Positions 55,201-64,000 of a stretch of DNA of 64,000 bases are shown here, in pieces. Each line of letters starts with the position of its first letter. Within the stretch, counting starts at the first letter, position 1. Source of the stretch: Cernens ardua (GTDB lineage Bacteria; Pseudomonadota; Gammaproteobacteria; Pseudomonadales; Halomonadaceae); contig NZ_JBPCZH010000002.1 of NCBI RefSeq assembly GCF_051251085.1, positions 310,001 through 374,000 on the forward strand, in the 5' to 3' direction. Below the pieces are notes generated by a model. It did no database searches. It was given only the letters and a program-made list of their open reading frames with translations, and was not told the origin of the DNA. The position numbers were made by a program, and so were the translations under genes.

Positions 55201-55267
55201 ACGCGTGAGGTGATTGTTTGTCTGTTTATCGGTGGCGTGGTGTTGCCTTGATGATAAACAGGTGAAG

Positions 55268-55306
55268 AAAAACCGCGCCCTTCGTGAACATGGAGGGCGC
55301 GGTTTT
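55268..55306. terminator. Bidirectional terminator after the SIMPL gene
   Basis: AAAAACCGCGCCCT (55268-55281) pairs with AGGGCGCGGTTTT (55294-55306), a long GC stem with A and T flanks. Confidence 0.95.
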
Positions 55307-55311
55307 GTTTG

Positions 55312-56034
55312 TTAATGCCGGGTCGGTGTAGCCAAATCAAGGTTGACAGGTGCATCGAACCTTAGCTGTGGTTTGGTGGTGACTGGGGCATCATCTTCCA
55401 CAATTGTGAATGAGAAGTTTCGTGCCTTTAATGTCCCGTAGCCTCGGTGTACCAGGCCAAAGTGAATGCTTTCGTCCCATTCATTCACTTTCAGTACAAT
55501 ACTCCGAGTGACCCAATCATGTGAGCCGATGAGCGCGCCTTTTTGCTCATGATTGAACAGGTTGTCGAAGCTTGATATCTCACCCGTGCTGGTATTGATT
55601 CTTAACCAGATACTGGTTTGATCAGCATCCAGGCTACTGACTTCTGCACTAAAACGTATTTTCCTGCCGCGATATGCTTGTGCTGAAATACTCTGCATAA
55701 CAACGCCATAGGTATCGCTCATATTGATGCCGGATGATGGCTGGAAGAGGTTTTCGATCACACATACATTAGGTTCATCCGGTGACAATCCTATACGATA
55801 AATCTCCGGTGATGTATGGGACGAAATCCTCCATCCTTCGGGAAGAGGGAGCAAATCGGGCGCGTCAGTGATTTGCTTCATTTTGGCAGCAAGAATATTC
55901 CAGTTCATCGCACCGAATTGTTGGGCGACCAACTCCAGACTTTGGGCGTGTGAGATATCAATCCCGCTTTTGGCAAGCGACTGGCGTAGAGCCTTGGCCA
56001 TGACTTTTGGATTGATATTCGTAAGTGAAGGCAT
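55312..56034 (-). CDS. Two-domain hypothetical protein (helical N-domain plus beta-sandwich C-domain)
   Basis: 240 residues. The first 55 (PKVMAKALRQSLAKSGIDISHAQSLELVAQQFGAMNWNILAAKM) resemble the small helical domain found at the start of some glyoxalase-related proteins. The rest (from about GWRISSHTSPEIYRIGLS) looks like a carbohydrate-binding-type beta sandwich, ending in an F-S-F-T-I-V strand. No catalytic residues stand out and there is no signal peptide, so a cytosolic binding role is more likely than an enzyme. Function unknown. Confidence 0.6.
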   Translation of the reverse strand: MPSLTNINPKVMAKALRQSLAKSGIDISHAQSLELVAQQFGAMNWNILAAKMKQITDAPDLLPLPEGWRISSHTSPEIYRIGLSPDEPNVCVIENLFQPSSGINMSDTYGVVMQSISAQAYRGRKIRFSAEVSSLDADQTSIWLRINTSTGEISSFDNLFNHEQKGALIGSHDWVTRSIVLKVNEWDESIHFGLVHRGYGTLKARNFSFTIVEDDAPVTTKPQLRFDAPVNLDLATPTRH

Positions 56035-56390
56035 GTTGTAGATCTCCGATCCGAGGACGACGAGATAGCTCTACAGCGCTCGCATTGCTGAAAAGTCGTC
56101 CGAGAAACAAGAGATTCCTGAAAGAAGTGGATTCCCTGTTCACCTTCCCTTTCGTTGTTAACGCATAAGGGGCGAGCGGCAGGCCAGAGAAAGCCTTTTG
56201 TTTAATGTATCAATTTTCTTCGGAAATGCAATACTTGATGTGTTGATCGTGGATACAGGGTGCCTGCTCGTTCAGAAAGGGCATGGTGCGTCTTTGATAA
56301 ATCTATTGCCATGCCTCTATCCAATGATACTTTCCTGCTGCTTAACTTTCCTCAATAGTATGCCACCACCTCTACCCTGTACCCCCTTGA
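56035..56390. other. Gene-free stretch between the hypothetical gene and ydiJ
   Basis: About 355 bases; a plus-strand frame at 56198-56644 overlaps ydiJ and is not supported. A GGACGAC/GTCGTCC hairpin lies near 56054-56101. No clear ydiJ terminator was found. Confidence 0.5.
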
Positions 56391-59300
56391 CTACGGCGCC
56401 ATCATTATTCGGTGCTCTCGTAACAATGCCTGCAATGGGTGTTCCAGTGTTGTTTGAGAAAAGCGTTTTACCTGACTACGGCAAGAGTATCCTGTTGCCA
56501 ACAGTTGTTCGTTGTTGTCGGTTTTTTCTACCTTGGGTTCCCACGAAAGGGCATAAATATGCCTTGAAGTATCGCGGTTGCGCGCCTCATGCCCATAGGT
56601 CCCGGACATGCCACAACAGCCGGAATTTTCAATGGAAAGCGTAAGCCCAAAAGCCTCGAAAAGTGTTTGCCAGGCTGATAGGGCGCCTGCGGTTGTCGTT
56701 TTCTCGGTACAGTGAGCCATCAGGCGATAGTGAGTGTCCGTGCTTGTATTCTGTTTTAACGGCACGTTAATCTCATCCTTGTGCGATGCGAGCCATTCTT
56801 GCAATAGCGCGACTTTGGGCGCTTTCTTGGAGGTGAGCACCTTGGCGTACTCCTGACGATAGACGAGGGTCATCGCGGGATCGATTCCGACCAGCTCCAC
56901 ACCTGTATCGGCCAGTGCATTGAGGCGGATGCTTTGTTGGTCAACCACCTTTCGGAAGCGGTCAAGAAAGCCGTAGACCTGTAAAGGTTTGCCATTGGCT
57001 GCATAAGGGCTAACAAATACCTGTACGTTCAGCCGGTGGAGTAATTCAATAATATCCCTGACGACCGCAGTATCGAAATAGGTCGTGAAAGCATCCTGAA
57101 CAATGACGAGTGATCTTTTCTTTTCGTCCTCGCTGAGCTGGTTCAATCGTTCTGGCGTGGCCGTTTCAATACCCCAGGCGGTCAGCTGTTTTGCCAATGG
57201 CGCTCGAGTCAACGCTGGCATATCTACCAATCCAATGATTTTCTCGACACTGCGTGACACGGGGCGCCAGCTCGCGACAGTGTTATACGCTGCTGCCATG
57301 GGGGCGAGATAGGGAATGAAGGCTTCCAGTGAAGCCACTACGTAGTCTCTTGGCGCGCGCAGGTATCGCTGATGATAGAGGGATAGAAACTCGGAGCGAA
57401 AGTCAGGTACGCTGACTTTGACCGGACACTGTCCTGCGCATGATTTACACGCCAAACATCCCGCCATGGCATCGTAGACTTCATGAGAAAAAGCATCGGT
57501 ATCTTTGCCCAGATAGCGTTGCCAGGTGGCTCGGGCACGTTCAAGGAAATGCTTTAAAGTATGTGCTACTCGTTTGTTGCCGGATACTTGCTGAGGCGAA
57601 TAAGGCCCTTGTGAGGTGAGGGGTGCCTTGGCCTGTTGCTGCCTTAACAGCCATTCCTTGAAGAGTGTGGCCCTCCCTTTGGGGGAATGTATGCGATTAC
57701 GTGTGCCTTTCCAGGAAGGGCACATGGCATCGTTCGGATCGTAATTGAAGCAGGCACCGTTACCATTGCAATGCATCGCGGCACCATAATATTGCCACAC
57801 CGCTTTATCAAGCTGGCGGTCCCGTTCCCCTCGGGTAGGGACTTCATCTATTTTCAATAATTGCCATTTATCAACTGCATTGATATCTGAAGAATGTTCT
57901 ATCGAGCTAACCTGTTCTTCACGATTTGGCAGAGGGGTAGCAATTTTACCTGGATTCATCTGGTTGTAGGGGTCACATGCTGTTTTGATTTCCTGCAATA
58001 GAGGATAAAGCGCTCCGAAGAATGCGGGTGAATATTCGGATCGTACCCCCTTGCCATGTTCACCCCACAGTAACCCCCCATAATGTTGAGTCAATTTGAC
58101 GACTTCGTCACTGATAATACGAATGAGTTTTGCCTGTTCCGGATCTTTCATATCAATAGCAGGGCGCACATGCAGAACACCTGCATCAACATGACCAAAC
58201 ATGCCGTAACTCAATTGATGGTGATCCAACAAATCACGAAAGTCAGCGATATAATCCGCCAGTTGTTCCGGTGGTACCGCTGTATCTTCAACGAAGGGAA
58301 TAGGGCGCTTTTCCCCTTCAACATTCCCCAATAATCCTACCGAGCGTTTACGCATGGCATACACGGTGGACATTTCTCCGCGCCCCCATGCAACGGTGCT
58401 ACCCAAACGTTCAACCGCCGGGTCACTATCAAGGTGAGCCTGAAAATGTGTGACAACCTCTTCAAGTTCTTCAGCTGTCTCGGCATTGAATTCGACCAGA
58501 TTGATGCCGGCCGTTGGTGTGTCTCCTTCGGGAAAATAGGGAGCGACCTTTTCCCACACCATATCTTGCATGGCGAGCCCCAACACTTTGCTGTCGATTG
58601 TTTCGATAGACGTGGGGCGCGTTTTGGCTTTCATCAATGCCGTGGCATCCCGCAGTGCATCCATGAAGGAGGCATAGCGTACGTTTACCAGAGCAGAATG
58701 TTTGGGTAGCGGGAGTACATTCAGCGTGGCTTCAACAATAAACCCCAGAGAGCCTTCCGAACCACACAGGAGGCTTCGCAGGTCCAGACGCCCTTGTTCA
58801 TCACGCAAATGTGCCAGGTCATAGCCGGTCAGAAAACGGTTCAAAGGGGGGAATCGTTCAATGATGGCATCATGATGACGATCGTAAATAGTACGTGTTG
58901 TTTCAATCAAACGACCTACAGCGCCTTCCTGCTGAACGAGTTCTTCCTCTTCCGAGTGTTCGAGGACTTTGGCTTCGAAGCGCTCCCCCCCCAGTAGTAC
59001 GGTATCCAGGCTGATGACATGGTCGCGTGTTTTGCCGTATTCGCAACTTCCCTGACCACTGGCATCGGTATTGATCATGCCGCCCAGGGTGGCACGATTC
59101 GAAGTTGATAGCTCTGGTGCGAAAAAAAGGCCGTAGGGTTTGAGTGCCGCATTTAGCTGATCCTTGACGACACCGCTTTGTACGCGTACTTGACGATTTT
59201 CGACATCAATATCAAGAATTGCATTCATGTGGCGACTCATGTCAACCACAATACTTCTGGAGAGAGACTGTCCGTTGGTACCTGTCCCACCCCCTCGCGC

Positions 59301-59552
59301 ATTGAATTCAAGCGTTCGGAATGCTGCATCTGCACTTAAACGGGCAATCAGCTCGACATCATGGGACGATGTGGGAAATACCACCAACTGGGGAAAGCGC
59401 TGATAGATGGAGTTATCGGTGGAAAAAACTGTTCGCTGTGCCTCTGTATGATCGATTTCACCCATAAAGCCGGATGATTCAAGTTCGCTTGCAAATCGAG
59501 CGTAAATGGAATCCTTGGAATGAATGGGGGTATCAGACAGAAGGGCAGGCAT
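56391..59552 (-). CDS. ydiJ: YdiJ-family FAD and iron-sulfur oxidoreductase
   Basis: 1053 residues. An N-terminal FAD-binding domain (FNARGGGTGTNGQSLSR, ELSTSNRATLGGMINTDASG) and FAD-oxidase C domain are followed by an Fe-S region (CLACKSCAGQCP near 710) and a C-terminal CCG domain with a GCCGMSG. This layout and sequence match E. coli YdiJ (1018 residues). YdiJ-type enzymes are membrane-linked D-2-hydroxyacid oxidases; recent work links E. coli YdiJ to D-2-hydroxyglutarate, which I cite from memory. GGAG precedes the ATG. D-lactate is an alternative substrate, and the nearby lutABC shows interest in lactate. Confidence 0.9.
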   Translation of the reverse strand: MPALLSDTPIHSKDSIYARFASELESSGFMGEIDHTEAQRTVFSTDNSIYQRFPQLVVFPTSSHDVELIARLSADAAFRTLEFNARGGGTGTNGQSLSRSIVVDMSRHMNAILDIDVENRQVRVQSGVVKDQLNAALKPYGLFFAPELSTSNRATLGGMINTDASGQGSCEYGKTRDHVISLDTVLLGGERFEAKVLEHSEEEELVQQEGAVGRLIETTRTIYDRHHDAIIERFPPLNRFLTGYDLAHLRDEQGRLDLRSLLCGSEGSLGFIVEATLNVLPLPKHSALVNVRYASFMDALRDATALMKAKTRPTSIETIDSKVLGLAMQDMVWEKVAPYFPEGDTPTAGINLVEFNAETAEELEEVVTHFQAHLDSDPAVERLGSTVAWGRGEMSTVYAMRKRSVGLLGNVEGEKRPIPFVEDTAVPPEQLADYIADFRDLLDHHQLSYGMFGHVDAGVLHVRPAIDMKDPEQAKLIRIISDEVVKLTQHYGGLLWGEHGKGVRSEYSPAFFGALYPLLQEIKTACDPYNQMNPGKIATPLPNREEQVSSIEHSSDINAVDKWQLLKIDEVPTRGERDRQLDKAVWQYYGAAMHCNGNGACFNYDPNDAMCPSWKGTRNRIHSPKGRATLFKEWLLRQQQAKAPLTSQGPYSPQQVSGNKRVAHTLKHFLERARATWQRYLGKDTDAFSHEVYDAMAGCLACKSCAGQCPVKVSVPDFRSEFLSLYHQRYLRAPRDYVVASLEAFIPYLAPMAAAYNTVASWRPVSRSVEKIIGLVDMPALTRAPLAKQLTAWGIETATPERLNQLSEDEKKRSLVIVQDAFTTYFDTAVVRDIIELLHRLNVQVFVSPYAANGKPLQVYGFLDRFRKVVDQQSIRLNALADTGVELVGIDPAMTLVYRQEYAKVLTSKKAPKVALLQEWLASHKDEINVPLKQNTSTDTHYRLMAHCTEKTTTAGALSAWQTLFEAFGLTLSIENSGCCGMSGTYGHEARNRDTSRHIYALSWEPKVEKTDNNEQLLATGYSCRSQVKRFSQTTLEHPLQALLREHRIMMAP

Positions 59553-59681
59553 AGTGATCTCCAGGGCGTAACAGTGTTTTTATTTTAGAGGAATAGTCGA
59601 AGAGGGTCACTTCATGAATGCGCAGGGGGAGGCCGTGGGAAGGAAAATGCGTGGATATTCTGGTTTGGCCCGAGTCCAGAC

Positions 59682-59713
59682 AAAAAAATGCCCCGCACTT
59701 GGCGAGGCATTTT
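59682..59713 (-). terminator. Terminator of ompW
   Basis: AAAATGCC (59685-59692) pairs with GGCATTTT (59706-59713). On the minus strand a run of T follows the stem. Confidence 0.9.
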
Positions 59714-59734
59714 GATTTGCAGATCTGGCCGTTA

Positions 59735-60319
59735 TTAGAAACGGAAAGTCAGACCAGCACCAACGCGGAGAGGGTTGAAGTAACGGTTGTAACCGAAATT
59801 ACCCTTCATTTTGTTGGGGGAGTATTGAACGTTAACGTTGGCTGCGAGCCAGCTGGTCAGGTAGTAGTCCAGACCAACCTGAGCGGTCGGAGACCAGATG
59901 CTGCTTTCAAGTTTACCGTTGATGCCGTTATGCAGCTGACCACGATGAGTAACGTCGAAGTAAGTCGCACCAACACCGATGTAAGGCTGAACCTGGCTAG
60001 CATCGCCACCCAGTGGGTAGTATTGACCCAACAGAGTGTAGGCTTCGTACTTGGCGTTTACAGATTTACCACCGAAACGAGAGTGGAAGTTCTGCTTCTG
60101 CCAAGGAGCGTTGAATTCAACACCGAATTTGTCAGTGAATTTCCAACCCAGAGCAGCTGCCCAGCTATGGCTGTTCTTGGCGTGTGAAAGGGGAGCGGTT
60201 TTGATGTAGTTACCACGTACATAGAAATCGCCCAGGTTGCCATAGGCCATGGCCTGTTGAGCACCCAAGATAGCACCACCAGCAACCAGTGCAGCGGTAA
60301 GAACCTTTGCAGTTTTCAT
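59735..60319 (-). CDS. ompW: OmpW-family outer membrane protein
   Basis: 194 residues. A signal peptide ending QQAMA precedes an eight-stranded barrel; the last residue is Phe, as expected for outer membrane insertion (AGLTFRF). Family signs include WSPTAQVGLDYYLTSWLAANVNVQY and the YSPNKMKG-like element. OmpW forms a narrow hydrophobic channel; E. coli ompW responds to FNR, ArcA and stress. Confidence 0.9.
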   Translation of the reverse strand: MKTAKVLTAALVAGGAILGAQQAMAYGNLGDFYVRGNYIKTAPLSHAKNSHSWAAALGWKFTDKFGVEFNAPWQKQNFHSRFGGKSVNAKYEAYTLLGQYYPLGGDASQVQPYIGVGATYFDVTHRGQLHNGINGKLESSIWSPTAQVGLDYYLTSWLAANVNVQYSPNKMKGNFGYNRYFNPLRVGAGLTFRF

Positions 60320-60877
60320 AATAATATGTCCTTTAAGTCCCTTGTAAAGATATATCCCTACATCCGATTTTTATGGTTGGCTTGAGGCGAACCCCGGCTA
60401 AGGATAGATCAATCCAAACAATATGCCTTCTGTTCATTCCTTGATAAAGAAGCTCTGGCTCCTGAACGAGTACTCCACTAGGCTCACGTATGGCTGTTGT
60501 GAGGGCACTGCTTGATCAAGAGGGCAACTCCAGTAAATGATCAGTGAAATGACATTTTAGCAAGCAACCCGCATACTATAGAAAACAGTGTTCGTTTTGT
60601 CATGTATTTAAGCCAAAAAAAAATGATTTTTTTTGTTCAGAAAAGTTACAGATTCATAACTACCTGAAAAAAAATACATTTTAAGATTTGGTGTCAGACA
60701 TGATCTTGATCAAGTCCAATACAGACACTACCGTTGTACCATATTCCATTAACTGTATTCTGGAATTGCTCACCTGTCAGGAATCACCTGCTAAAGCTTA
60801 GGCTAAACAGGTGCCCCTGTCTTCCTGCTAGAGGATATTTATACTTACAGCTACGCCGTAAGTAGTAAAGTCATCCA
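60320..60877. other. Long leader region of ompW
   Basis: About 560 gene-free bases. Two CTTGATCAAG palindromes (60511-60520 and 60705-60714) and poly-A/poly-T tracts near 60615-60640 are the visible structure. Confidence 0.6.
60700..60714. promoter_or_regulatory. FNR/Anr-like box upstream of ompW
   Basis: ATGATCTTGATCAA matches the TTGAT-N4-ATCAA consensus at nine of ten fixed positions. It lies about 380 bases before ompW, further than usual for direct activation. Confidence 0.4.
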
Positions 60878-61345
60878 TTAGTACGGTGCAACACGTACCT
60901 GTGAACCTGAGCCAATCAGGCGTACACGTTGGCCAACGTGGTAGCTGTTATCGGCAGCCTGTACGATAACGAGGCTTTGTCCGTCATCACGTTTGACCTG
61001 AACTTCCATGCCATTGGTGTTTTGTGTTGAGTTCTGCACCTGATTACCCACCAGTGCCCCCCCCACTGCACCAGCAGCAGTAGCAAGATCGCGGCCACTG
61101 CCATTACCGAATACATGGCCGAGGAAGCCACCCAGTACGCCACCGCTAAGTGCACCAAAACCGTTTTTATCCTGGTCCTGGATTTTGACGCCACGGATGG
61201 AAGTGATAGTGCCATAACTGACGGCCTGGGCTCCCATCACTGTTGAACCGGAATAGGTATTACCGTTGTAGGCTTCGTTGGCACAACCACCCAAAGCAAG
61301 GGTGGCGAGCAACGCAACGCCAGCCATTTTCAAACCTGCTTTCAT
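60878..61345 (-). CDS. Glycine-zipper outer-membrane lipoprotein (SlyB/Pcp-like)
   Basis: 155 residues from an ATG with AGGAGG at 9 bases. A lipobox LALGGC places the lipid-bearing Cys at residue 21. Then comes the glycine-zipper segment GALSGGVLGGFLGHVFGNG and AAGAVGGALVGNQVQ, and a C-terminal beta domain (VQVKRDDGQSLVIVQAADNSYHVGQRVRLIG). Such proteins stabilise the envelope. Confidence 0.92.
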   Translation of the reverse strand: MKAGLKMAGVALLATLALGGCANEAYNGNTYSGSTVMGAQAVSYGTITSIRGVKIQDQDKNGFGALSGGVLGGFLGHVFGNGSGRDLATAAGAVGGALVGNQVQNSTQNTNGMEVQVKRDDGQSLVIVQAADNSYHVGQRVRLIGSGSQVRVAPY

Positions 61346-61571
61346 TTGATGAACCTCCTGTTTATCAGCGATTCTCCGAAGATTATTCACATTACTTAAT
61401 CTGGAGACAGATCCATTACACATGAACCCGAATGAAAACGCTGTTCAATAACTCGATTCTAGCGTTAAAAAGTTAAAAAGGCTACTGCCATTATTTCGTT
61501 TCTTCTATTAAACCCATATTCATGACAGGCCTGAATATAAGGGAATCAGCGTGGCTACACTGCAATATACA

Positions 61572-62738
61572 TTAATTATCGCTTTCACCGATAAGTGAAA
61601 GGCTACCACGCTGGAGGAGTCCGATAATAACGTCAGCCACGTCAGGATCATCCAGTATATCTGACTCAATAGGGGTCGCTGGATCAGCCAAGCTCTGGGC
61701 CACTTCAAGGCGTGTATCCAAACCATCACCATCCACGAATAGCGTAGCACGACCATTTTCTTTGGGCGCATAAGCAAACCGTGATCCCAAAGAGCGCTCA
61801 AGAAATGCCCCTTCATTCAATTGTGCAATCACATCATCCACCCTGATAGCCTCTTCAGAAGCAACCAACTGGTCAGGGTACTTGGTTTGGGTCATATAGC
61901 GTCCAAACCATTGCGTCAATTGTGTTTTGTCATCCAGTCGATCAAGGATCAACTGACGCATGCGCTCAATGGCGGCATCATCCAGCAGCGCTGGATCCTG
62001 CTCGCTCAGTTCAGGGTCAGCGTACCTATCACTGGCAGTCAACTGTTCCCCTCGATAATCCGCCCATGAGGTCACTGCTTCATCGGCAGACGGGGCTCGG
62101 AAGCCTATGGAGTACGTCAGGCAGTCATTCGATGTACTTACCCCGTGGTGTGCATAACGAGGGGGAAGGTAAAGCATGTCACCTGGTTCGAGTATCCAGT
62201 CTTCGCCTTCGACGACATCGAATTCCTTTAGAATTCGCAAGCCAATACCTTCGACAATGGCGGCTTTTTCACCCTTGAAACCGCCCAACTGCCAATGACG
62301 CTTACCACTGCCTTGCAGGAGGAAAACATCATAGTTGTCGACATGAGGCCCAACGTTACCGCCCACAGGCGCGTAACTGATCATGATGTCATCCAGCCGC
62401 CAGCGTGGAATGAACGAAAATTGCTCCAGTAGCTCTGCCACTTCCGGAACATAGTGATCGACTGCCTGTACCAGTAGTGTCCAGTCTTTTTCCGGTAAGT
62501 TCGCGAAGGTTTCTTCGTCAAAAGGCCCATGACTGACTTGCCATGGTTTACCATTCTTGCCCACACTTTCAATCAGACGTGACTCGACATCTTCTTCGCA
62601 GGAGAGGCCAGCCAGTTCATCCGGCGATAGGGGAGACTCGAAATCCGGGATCGCCTGACGGATAAGTAATGGTTTCTTTTGCCAGTACTCAGCTAGAAAG
62701 CGTTCAACTGTCAGGTTTCCCAGAACGTGTTGATTCAT
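61572..62738 (-). CDS. roxA: Ribosomal protein-hydroxylating cupin oxygenase RoxA (YcfD)
   Basis: 388 residues. Fe(II)/2-oxoglutarate oxygenase of the JmjC-like group; E. coli YcfD hydroxylates an Arg of ribosomal protein L16. N-terminal WQKKPLLIRQAI is a strong family mark; the iron ligands are in GPHVDNYDVF (His and Asp) and RYAHHG (His). Its ATG overlaps the purB stop by four bases, so it is translated from the purB transcript. Confidence 0.95.
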   Translation of the reverse strand: MNQHVLGNLTVERFLAEYWQKKPLLIRQAIPDFESPLSPDELAGLSCEEDVESRLIESVGKNGKPWQVSHGPFDEETFANLPEKDWTLLVQAVDHYVPEVAELLEQFSFIPRWRLDDIMISYAPVGGNVGPHVDNYDVFLLQGSGKRHWQLGGFKGEKAAIVEGIGLRILKEFDVVEGEDWILEPGDMLYLPPRYAHHGVSTSNDCLTYSIGFRAPSADEAVTSWADYRGEQLTASDRYADPELSEQDPALLDDAAIERMRQLILDRLDDKTQLTQWFGRYMTQTKYPDQLVASEEAIRVDDVIAQLNEGAFLERSLGSRFAYAPKENGRATLFVDGDGLDTRLEVAQSLADPATPIESDILDDPDVADVIIGLLQRGSLSLIGESDN

Positions 62739-64000
62739 TTGATACGTCCTCGTTCATCATATTGATGGACTTGTTCTGCTGCATTGCCTGTATAGGTGGC
62801 GGGCGTCAGTTGCTTGAGTGACAGTTTTACGTCCTCAGGGAGTGTCAATGTATCGATAAAGTCAGCAAATCCCTGTTGATCGATCGTGCGTCCTCGTGTC
62901 AGTGCCTTGAGTTTTTCATAAGGCTTTTCGATTCCGTAACGACGCATGACGGTTTGAATCGGCTCCGCCAGCACTTCCCAGCTATGGTCCAGATCTTCGG
63001 CAAGGCGTGCTGGGTTGGACTCCAGTATGCTGATCCCCTTCAGGGTGGACTGATAACCAATAACAGCATGGGCCAACCCCGTACCCAATGAGCGTAAAAC
63101 GGTAGAGTCCGTGAGATCTCGTTGCCAGCGGGAAATAGGTAATTTTTGTGCAAGATGGGTCAGTAGTGCATTGCTGACGCCGAAATTGCCTTCTCCATTT
63201 TCAAAATCGATGGGGTTGACTTTATGCGGCATCGTGGATGAACCAATTTCCCCTTCTACTGTACGCTGTTTGAAATAGCCGAGTGATATATAGCCCCAGA
63301 TATCGCGGTTGAAATCAATCAGAATGGTATTGAAGCGGATAATGGCATCAAAGAGCTCAGCAATGTAGTCGTGGGGTTCAATCTGAGTCGTATAAGGGTT
63401 GAAGGTAAGCCCCAGCGAAGTGATAAAGGCTTCCGCATTGGCATCCCAGTCAATCTCGGGGTAGGCCGCCAAGTGGGCGTTGTAATTACCAACGGCCCCG
63501 TTGATCTTGCCGAGTAATTCGACACTTTCCACTTGCCTGAGTTGGCGTTTGAGGCGATAGGCAACATTAGCCATCTCTTTACCCAGCGTGGTTGGACTGG
63601 CTGTCTGACCATGCGTACGTGAGAGCATGGGTTGCTCTGCATGTAGTTGAGCCAATGCTTCAATGGCCTCTACCATCTTGCGCATGAAGGGCAGAACAGT
63701 GCTGTCCAGACCGCCACGTAACATAAGTGCATGGGAAAGGTTGTTGATGTCTTCGCTGGTGCAGGCAAAATGTACGAATTCGCCTTTATTCGCGAGTTCG
63801 GGGAAGTCTGCAATTTGCTCTTTGATGTAATATTCGATCGCTTTTACGTCGTGATTGGTTGTACGCTCGATCTCTTTGATGCGTGCTGCTTTTTCCGGCG
63901 TAAAATCCGTAATCATCCGATTGATGAAGGTCGTGGCTTCAGCTGACAGCGGATGCAATTCCTCAATCCCCGGGTGATTGGCAAGTTGTTCGAGCCAGCG
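62735..64000 (-). CDS. purB: Adenylosuccinate lyase (5' end lies outside the window)
   Basis: The frame stays open through base 64000; the last visible codons read RWLEQLANHPG before the TTG at 63958, so the start lies outside. It catalyses two beta-eliminations in purine synthesis. Family blocks: RTTNHDVKAIEYYIKEQ, FACTSEDINNLSHALM, LSRTHGQTASPTTLGKEMAN and the signature GEIGSSTMPHKVNPIDFEN. About 421 of roughly 456 codons are present. Confidence 0.97.
   Translation of the reverse strand, partial: RWLEQLANHPGIEELHPLSAEATTFINRMITDFTPEKAARIKEIERTTNHDVKAIEYYIKEQIADFPELANKGEFVHFACTSEDINNLSHALMLRGGLDSTVLPFMRKMVEAIEALAQLHAEQPMLSRTHGQTASPTTLGKEMANVAYRLKRQLRQVESVELLGKINGAVGNYNAHLAAYPEIDWDANAEAFITSLGLTFNPYTTQIEPHDYIAELFDAIIRFNTILIDFNRDIWGYISLGYFKQRTVEGEIGSSTMPHKVNPIDFENGEGNFGVSNALLTHLAQKLPISRWQRDLTDSTVLRSLGTGLAHAVIGYQSTLKGISILESNPARLAEDLDHSWEVLAEPIQTVMRRYGIEKPYEKLKALTRGRTIDQQGFADFIDTLTLPEDVKLSLKQLTPATYTGNAAEQVHQYDERGRIK

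Noticed and set aside
56198..56644. Plus-strand frame of 148 codons over the end of ydiJ
   Set aside because: Runs antisense to the conserved ydiJ C-terminus and has no similarity of its own.

Overview
The window looks like chromosome of a gammaproteobacterium, most likely a member of the Halomonadaceae or a close relative. The reasons are the betI-betB-betA glycine-betaine cluster, the Pseudomonas-like gph-trpE and separate trpG-trpD-trpC arrangement, a CrbS/CrbR (MxtR/ErdR) acetate-switch pair, a YdiJ-type oxidase, a RoxA ribosomal oxygenase and Kup/MscM/ClC ion transport. The family assignment is inference from gene content only; no rRNA or species marker is present. No phage genes, transposases, insertion sequences or CRISPR arrays were recognised.

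Layout. 1-6959: 3' end of sprT, then the convergent pair crbR and crbS (response regulator, and a transporter-fused hybrid histidine kinase), then ttcA. 7004-7955: a tRNA array Val-Asp-Asp-Val-Asp behind a strong promoter with a GC-rich discriminator. 8383-12808: ndh, then gph and trpE. 12998-24220: a block between trpE and trpG holding marC, kup, a small RcnB-like protein, a MarR-controlled efflux set (FUSC, DUF1656, HlyD), an MscM-type channel and a metallo-beta-lactamase-fold protein with a degenerate metal site. 24721-27582: trpGDC with a probable attenuator in its leader. 27752-29697: a DyP peroxidase with a C-terminal cargo-loading peptide, followed by a family 1 encapsulin shell gene.

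30032-41915: glycerophosphodiesterase, an acetyltransferase, betIBA with a BetI operator, a nucleotidyltransferase-fold protein, YegP, a ClC antiporter, a DUF305 protein and an amino-acid permease. 42137-43917: a little-described four-gene unit (ArsR-like regulator, 53-residue secreted or membrane peptide, PspB-like membrane protein, DUF2807 exported protein). 44166-46893: lutABC for L-lactate oxidation. 47753-51473: alsS and alsD (acetoin pathway) divergent from a LysR regulator, with an unusual array of short tandem repeats just downstream of alsS. 51569-54210: an NCS1 permease, then an AT-rich patch with a solitary double-glycine-leader peptide gene and two tandem tRNA-Asn genes. 54415-64000: a SIMPL-domain protein, a two-domain hypothetical, ydiJ, ompW, a glycine-zipper lipoprotein, roxA and the 3' part of purB.

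Together the genes describe a respiring, osmotically versatile cell that manages overflow metabolites (acetate through CrbS/R, lactate through LutABC, acetoin through AlsSD), K+ and Cl- balance (Kup, ClC, MscM, BetAB) and peroxide stress (encapsulated DyP). The items most worth a second look are the encapsulin-DyP compartment, the orphan double-glycine peptide, the trpGDC attenuator, the ArsR/PspB-like/DUF2807 unit and the repeat array beside alsS.
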